Assembly: GCA_022606135.1 (NCBI GenBank)
Contig: JABYQN010000012.1
Span: 496,001 to 560,000, forward strand
DNA: 64,000 bases
Origin: Fomes fomentarius
Taxonomy: Eukaryota; Basidiomycota; Agaricomycetes; Polyporales; Polyporaceae
Direction of reading: 5' to 3'
Below, one piece after another: positions 58,349 to 64,000 of the stretch. The position numbers were made by a program, and so were the translations under genes. Below the pieces are notes generated by a model. The model saw nothing but the letters and a program-made list of their open reading frames with translations. It ran no database searches and was not told the origin of the DNA. Position 1 is the stretch's first letter; every line of letters starts with the position of its first letter.

Positions 58349-60522
58349 ATGCATTCAGGTCCTCACGTTTGCGCTATCAGCCGCCGGGGGAAGCTCCGGA
58401 GTAGGCAGCTCGATGCCATTCAAGCCGCTGGAGGGTACTCTCAGGACGCGGTCGCGAGCGTGTACCTCAGCCCTGATGGGCAGATCGTCGCTTCAGACGA
58501 GAAAAACCCCAGTCAGCAAGACCCTCCCGGACAACAAGGGGATTCGAGCGCAACTGGAGGATTCTCACCTCCTAGTGATGAGGTAAGCCAGCGGTCGCAT
58601 GAGGTGCGTGACGGCTGATGAGCACAATCTGACTGCATTAGCAGATAAAAATGACCCCTGAGACGTACCCACCGACCGTGGTGATATCATCAGAAGCCCC
58701 CACTGGTGGTGGGACGGCCTTGACCACTACCCAGATGTCAGCCTCTCCCGTGACGTCGCTAGCGTCCACGGACATCTCAAGCTTGAGCGTGACGTCCGGG
58801 ACAACAAGTGACCTCGACGCTGTATCCTCCCCAACACCGTCGTCGATGGTGTCCTCCACGTCTACGTCTACATCCGCACCCCCTTCTTCATCTAGTAACA
58901 CCTCACCGACGTCCAAGCTCGACTCCGCGAGCGGAGGCTTTTCAGGCGAACATACCTCGTTGTATGTCGCAATAGCACTAGGAGGGTTCGTCGCCGTCGG
59001 CATCATCATCCTCCTCCTCAGCTGGTGGATCCGCACCCGCCTGCGCAATCGCCGGCTCAGAGAGGAGCAAGCTGCGGAATGGCCTTGGGCCGCTTACTCT
59101 CCTAACCCGCCCCAGGACAGCACGCTTGAAGGCGGCCTGGGGATACATGGGCAGGGGCTGCAATGCTGGGACTCGAGCCGCATGCTGAAGGAGCCGTTTG
59201 GAGACATTGAGAAAGACGATCCGCTCCACGAAAACGACGCGTACCCCGTCCCTCCAGCCCCTGCTCTCATGCGAGCGCGGACGCGCAACAACGACCCGTT
59301 CGTCACCATCCCCTTACATGATGTCGGCGAGCAGAGCGTCCCAGGCCTCGCGCAGGAATCGGTGGGCACGCTGCAGATCACGAACCTCATGCCTGGCGAC
59401 ATATCTGGTGGGGAGATGAGTCGGGCGAGTACCGCGCCTGACCTCGCACATACGTATTCCGACAACTATGGCACCCCGTTCCAGCCTACACGCCCTTGTT
59501 TCAAGGGTCTTGACGGCGACGGTCTTGCGACGCCATGGGCGCCACTACGTCCGCGCAAGACGAAAGTCGGCACACGCATCCGCGAGCAGGAACAGAACGA
59601 GGCCGCGGATATAAGTCCCACGCTGGACTTACCGCTGCCTTATCCAGGAGACTCTCTGCTAGCAGCGGCTCAACCCCGGAAGCAAGAAACTAGTACAAGG
59701 CATTCGGAGGAAAGCTGGGCTGCGTCCATCCGCTCGAACTTGTACAACGCGTTCAGCGCCGTCGTCGGGGGGAGCACGTCCAGCCTCCCCGCAGCCGTCA
59801 CCGCGTCGACCCAGGATGGATTCACCCGCCCTCCAGAGCGTCGCAGCACCCCGCGCACGCGTAAGGTGCGAGGTCCACGCGCAAACTCAGCCAGCTCGAT
59901 CGGCAGCGGCACGGACTGGACACTGGAGGAGACGTGCGAGGGACGGGGCGTCGTGCACTTCGGCAGCGATGACGACCACCGTGCTCGTGATCCCTTCACC
60001 GACGACGTCTTCAGCCCACCCGAAACGCGCACCTATGGCGAGGCACACCTCGCTGCAGATCCAGATCCCTTCCGCGACTACACCGACGACAGTTTTCATC
60101 CCGGCTCAGGCTCAACCGAGACCCGACGCCCTTCCCGCGTGGGGCTACATCCGCCCCGTCTGCCCAGCATACCCGATTTCTCTGATGAGGGCGCAAAAAG
60201 CTTAGTGAAGCGCGACACGCACCAAACGCCGTACCGGAAGCGCACAAAGCGACAACGCCGTCCAACGCTCGCGACGCGAAAATCGTCCTCGCAGGCGTCC
60301 GCGACGTCCGTCGGCTCGGAAATGTCGCGCACCTCTTCCGCATCGTCTGGCCAGCTCACTGATGGTGAAAGGTTTGCGCAGCGGATCCTGAAAGAGCGCC
60401 GGAGGCGGATCATGGAGATGACAGTAGGGCGGACGAAGACGAGTCGCTCGAGGGCGACGACACTCATGATGAGGCGGTCAGAAGGGCGGAATAGAAAAGG
60501 GAGTCTCCGGGAAGATGCTTGA
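58349..60522 (+). CDS. single-pass membrane protein with Ser/Thr-rich ectodomain
   Basis: Two exons, 58349-58582 and 58645-60522, joined in phase 0 by a 62-nt intron (GTAAGC donor, TTAGCAG acceptor); 703 residues. A Ser/Thr/Pro-rich extracellular-type stretch of about 100 residues precedes one transmembrane span at about 184-207 (LYVAIALGGFVAVGIIILLL). Basic residues (RTRLRNRRLR) come straight after the span, so the long C-terminal part should be cytoplasmic. That part is disordered and rich in Pro, Ser and acidic patches, with basic tracts near the end (RKRTKRQRRP, LKERRRRIMEM). The N-terminus has no convincing signal peptide (MHSGPHVCAISRRGKL), so an upstream exon or another start is possible. 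This layout is common for fungal wall-sensor or uncharacterised plasma-membrane proteins; no function is assigned. Confidence 0.78.
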
Positions 60523-60668
60523 CGAGGATTTAAGGGCGATAGTGGGTGCGCGATATACGTTGCTAGATACCGGATATTAGTTTGTGGTCCTCCTACATGA
60601 TTACATCTGTTGGTGTGAGACTATAATATACGTATACATGCGCGCCAGTACCAGAGAATTCCTTATCG

Positions 60669-63600
60669 CTACATTGATGCAGTCGCGTATCCAAACGTCG
60701 AACCTTCAAGACCTCGTGCAATGAGCGTGAACTGTTGTGTCGCCTCGCGAACGCGTTTCGACGAGCGGCCCCTGCATGGATGATCGATCTAGTAAACACC
60801 AAGACCTGGGGTGGTAGAAGAAAGGGCACTTACGCGAACACGCCCTTGATGAATTTGTTCTTAGTATCGCTATTGGCTCGACACTGGTAGAAGTCCTCCT
60901 GGATAGAAAGGCATATATGAGCCATACTACAAGCGAGCTAGGCAAGACACCTACCCCAAAGAGGATATTCGTCATCCACTGCTTGCTCTCCGCAGGATAC
61001 TTCGTGATGAGTGTGGAGAGCAGCTCAGTGAGATTGGGTATGGCGGACCGTGGGGCCACACCAGCGAACCCAAACAGCACGGCGCGCATGATTGGTATAC
61101 CGTGCGTATGGCCGAACGCGGCCTTCGCGGGCGCAAGGTCGTCGTTCGTCGATGTACGATTGATTAGGGAGTGCTACAAGAACATAAATCCATCGTCAGG
61201 CATCGCCAGCTATGGTGAGCAGAAACGTTACAGTACCAGGAAGAGACAAGCAGAAGTAAGCGAGTATCGTTCTTGCAGGGACAGGGCACCGATCGCGCAC
61301 TGGATCAATGCATTGAACAAGTCGGGCGGAAGGCGGTAAAATATCGGAAGAAAATGGTGCACGAACTAAGGATGCAAATAGTCAGCGATTTGATTATTGA
61401 GAATTGGTCCGCGTCTCTACTTACAGGCTCCATGCATCCAAAGAATGCCTGTACGACGTCAGGGTTCTTATCACATAGTTCCGTCAGTATGCAACGTACA
61501 GGGATCCACTCGTCTAGAGTACGACTCACCCCGATCATTACGCCAGGTTGAGAAAAGGCTTGCAAAGACGTTTGCAGCAGGACCTGAAGAACATTCAAAG
61601 CAACCTCCGATGCTTCCGCGCTCGGCTCGGACTTGAAAGTCTTCGGAATGAGCGACGGCGGGTTCAGCTGGATGACCAGCATAGCGGCCAACGATAGCCA
61701 CACCGCGGTGAGCTGTCGTTGAGCTGCCACACACACCAGCTCCAAGAGAGGTCCCGCTGGTAGGGAGATCACTGAGACATCAGAAGGTAAAGCGGTGATC
61801 GCCTTGAACAGGTCGCTCAGTGCCTACCAGCAGCCAATGCGGTATCAGCATCTCATCTCATAGCCGCCGCATATAAAAGCGTCTCACTCACATCGCTAAC
61901 TGTCGCATCTGCAGACCACAACTCGACTGTCGTCTGAACGCCCGACAGTATTGCCTCCCGTAGCTTAACTACGCGTGAATCTGCTCGAGCCCGAGTCACC
62001 TCCTCCAACGCCGCCTGCACATCGGGTGAGTCATCCAACGCAAGCAGGGAATCGGTGACTCTGGTCAAACCCCTCGCTACACCTGTCAGTGTCTCCAGCT
62101 GATGGACGGCCATGGCGCGGGCCTCTTCGGGAAGCTGTCATCGTATCTCGGTCAATATACGATCCCATAGCGTGAGAGTAACACTACTCACTACACTTGC
62201 GTTCTGCAACGATTCAAAGAGCTTGGTAACGACAGGGCTCACTATCGCCTGCGAGAGAGGTCAATCACGACTCGCTGATTTTAGAAGGTACGACAGAGCT
62301 GCTGACCTCCACAGGTGGTATCCCTTCGGCCGGGGGTAGCGCCTGGATGACGCTCGCGATTGACTGGAGAACTTTCGCTTTCTCCGAATCCTAGGAATCA
62401 CGATTAGCTGAACACCCAACATCTCAAAGCGGACAACACGGCGCACTGGAATCCCTGTCAAGCCCGCATGAAGCTCTCCAAACGCACTGATATGAGGTGC
62501 GAGCGCGGTCCTATTCTGGTCGCACAAATCGCGCAGTGCGTTCGCAGCAGACAAGCACAATGACGGTTCCGTCAGTGCGGACGCCACGTATTGGATTGCG
62601 CCCATGAGAGGTGATGGGGTTGGTGAGTCTGGGACTTGCGCCAGTTGAGTTGTGAACCATGATGCGTAGCTACCTATGAACCACAGCAGCGTTTGCGATT
62701 AGAGGATTAAATTAGTGCAACAGAGATGGTAAAACGTGCCTATGAGATGGAGAACGGTCCTGCGCAAACGCTCCTCGCCTGCCTTTGGAAGTCGGCCCAG
62801 AATATCTGGTCCGAAGATGTGTCGTAGATGGGGCGAGTCTTCAACTGGGACAGCCTCCTGCACGGCCATGGCACAGTGAAGCGTCGCTTCGATTTCCTAC
62901 CAATAGTCAGGATAGGAGATTGAAGTCCCTGCTGCACGCGCACTCACTTCCCAACCGTCCTGCTCTTGTCGTGATCCTAGCCGTTGGAGCATATCGTTGA
63001 CGTAGAAGGCGAGCATGTCGTCTCGTAAGACATAATATCTACAGATGTCTGTGAGCTCAAGCCGTTACGATACGAGTGCAGAACACTCACGCGTTGATGA
63101 GAGTGTCGCCAACGTCTCGTCGATAACTAGATACGCCCAATGAGTGAACGAAGCTCATCCGCATGCAATTATGGACACTTACGCCACGAACTTATCGCGC
63201 TGATCTGCAGGGCCGCATCAGCGCTATGATGTATTGTGGCAATTGTGCATGACTCACCCCTCGCCCAACCATTCAGCACCGTCCTAGGCGGCCATACGAC
63301 CTTCCTCCTCAAGACGGCGACGAGCTCTGTATAAACCGCCTTCGCTACAGGCATCATACTGCGCTCTCTCTCGTCCTCCTGGTCGCCCGAGTCCCCATCC
63401 TCCGCGACATCAAACCCATAATCCGAGTTCCACAGCGCCTCCTGGAACAGGTACCAATAGCTCAACGTCATCTCGCTCTCCTCCTCGTCGACGCCGTAAT
63501 ATCCTGGCAGCGCGGTGTATGCGAGGAGTAGTCTCAAGAAGTTCTGCACGAGGTGCGAGACGGGCGGTAACGGAGATGGAAGCGGGAAGGGACATGGTGG

Positions 63601-64000
63601 AGGCTGCTTGACTTGAGACGGCGAGGCGATGTTCTTCGCAAAGTACATGGCGGAGTGATCCCCGAGCGCGACCAGAAGCTTGCAAAGTGAGTGGGAAATC
63701 TCACTCACAAATCCATCTAGATCGCATTCATGAGGCCATCTTCGGCATAGCAGAATATGGAGAACGAACCATTGACAGTGGCTTGAACGATCGCGCCGCC
63801 ATATCGATCTAGCCATAGAAGGAGGGGCTCCGTAACTGTCTTGGTGCCAGCGCCGTCGGAGAGAGCGGACTTCGTGAGTAGCTCTTGTAGTGTGTCGGAG
63901 GCTGGGATGAAGGTCTGCTCGTTGAATTCGGGCGTTGCTTGCTCGACGCCGGGGACCATCAGCGAGAGCAGAAGGGGAACCAAAGGCGTAAGCTCACTGT
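60669..64000 (-). CDS. importin-13-like karyopherin, 5' end outside window
   Basis: Sixteen exons in the window join in phase: 63770-64000 (open at the edge), 63258-63716, 63183-63204, 63091-63126, 62948-63038, 62740-62896, 62447-62673, 62307-62390, 62192-62248, 61892-62134, 61530-61823, 61425-61466, 61237-61365, 60955-61173, 60834-60898 and 60669-60771. This gives about 800 residues of an ARM/HEAT-repeat nuclear transport receptor of the importin-13/transportin-3 type. Recognisable stretches: LLLWLDRYGGAIV, YTALPGYYGVDEEESEMTL, GDTLIN then YYVLRDDMLAFYVND, ANALRDLCDQNRTALAPHI, AFGELHAGLTGIP, KLREAILSGVQTTVELWS and FGCMEP. The C-terminus is QQFTLIARGLEGSTFGYAT. Role: Ran-dependent import or export of cargo through the nuclear pore. 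Intron 62674-62739 uses a GC donor. Many introns and no lesions suggest a working housekeeping gene. Confidence 0.9.

Noticed and set aside
60955..64000. several separate short minus-strand genes
   Set aside because: The frames are consecutive exons of one importin-13-like gene; all junctions keep phase and family order.
1..64000. CRISPR arrays, prophage or bacterial operons
   Set aside because: Pervasive spliceosomal introns and basidiomycete families show eukaryotic nuclear DNA; no spaced identical repeats of CRISPR type were seen.

Overview
The window is nuclear DNA of a filamentous basidiomycete, most likely an Agaricomycete such as a polypore. Genes are split by many GT-AG introns of about 50-75 nt. 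Protein families are basidiomycete-type: four DUF6535-like membrane proteins, fungal kinase-like proteins, an H-type lectin, and chromodomain Ty3/Gypsy retroelements. All coordinates and splice sites below were worked out by eye from the sequence. No search, alignment program or gene finder was run.

Layout. 0-9 kb: a small unknown gene, a split and decayed DUF6535 gene (copy A) with an APH-type kinase lying in its gap, a tentative small gene, then diverged repeats. 9-13.5 kb: an intact H-type lectin gene between two diverged direct repeats. 15-19 kb: an unknown minus-strand gene with one in-frame TGA, and a fungal protein-kinase-like gene. 19-22 kb: a segmental duplication carrying a damaged Golgi pH regulator (GPHR) gene. 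23-25.5 kb: DUF6535 copy B. 27.6-34.3 kb: a Ty3/Gypsy element with 313-bp LTRs and a 5-bp target duplication, with decayed gag and pol. 36.1-41.2 kb: a second, rearranged Gypsy-like element with an inverted internal segment. 41.8-44.8 kb: the second copy of the duplication, with the complete GPHR gene. 46.3-49.5 kb: a gene that splices an N-terminal basidiomycete domain in frame to an acidic linker and a WD40 propeller, interrupted by one amber codon. 50-54.6 kb: a convergent pair of DUF6535 genes, C (two homopolymer frameshifts) and D (intact). 58.3-64 kb: a single-pass membrane protein and the 3' part of an importin-13-like gene.

Housekeeping genes (GPHR, importin-13) are conserved and intron-rich. 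The 2-55 kb interval between them behaves as accessory DNA: duplicated, invaded by retroelements, and rich in recognition- and signalling-type genes (lectin, kinase-like, WD40, DUF6535). At least five genes carry a visible break. The blocks around DUF6535 copies A and B look like an old segmental duplication. The Gypsy element at 27.6 kb landed in block B afterwards, so block A preserves a diverged empty site. No RNA genes, CRISPR arrays or bacterial-type elements were seen.
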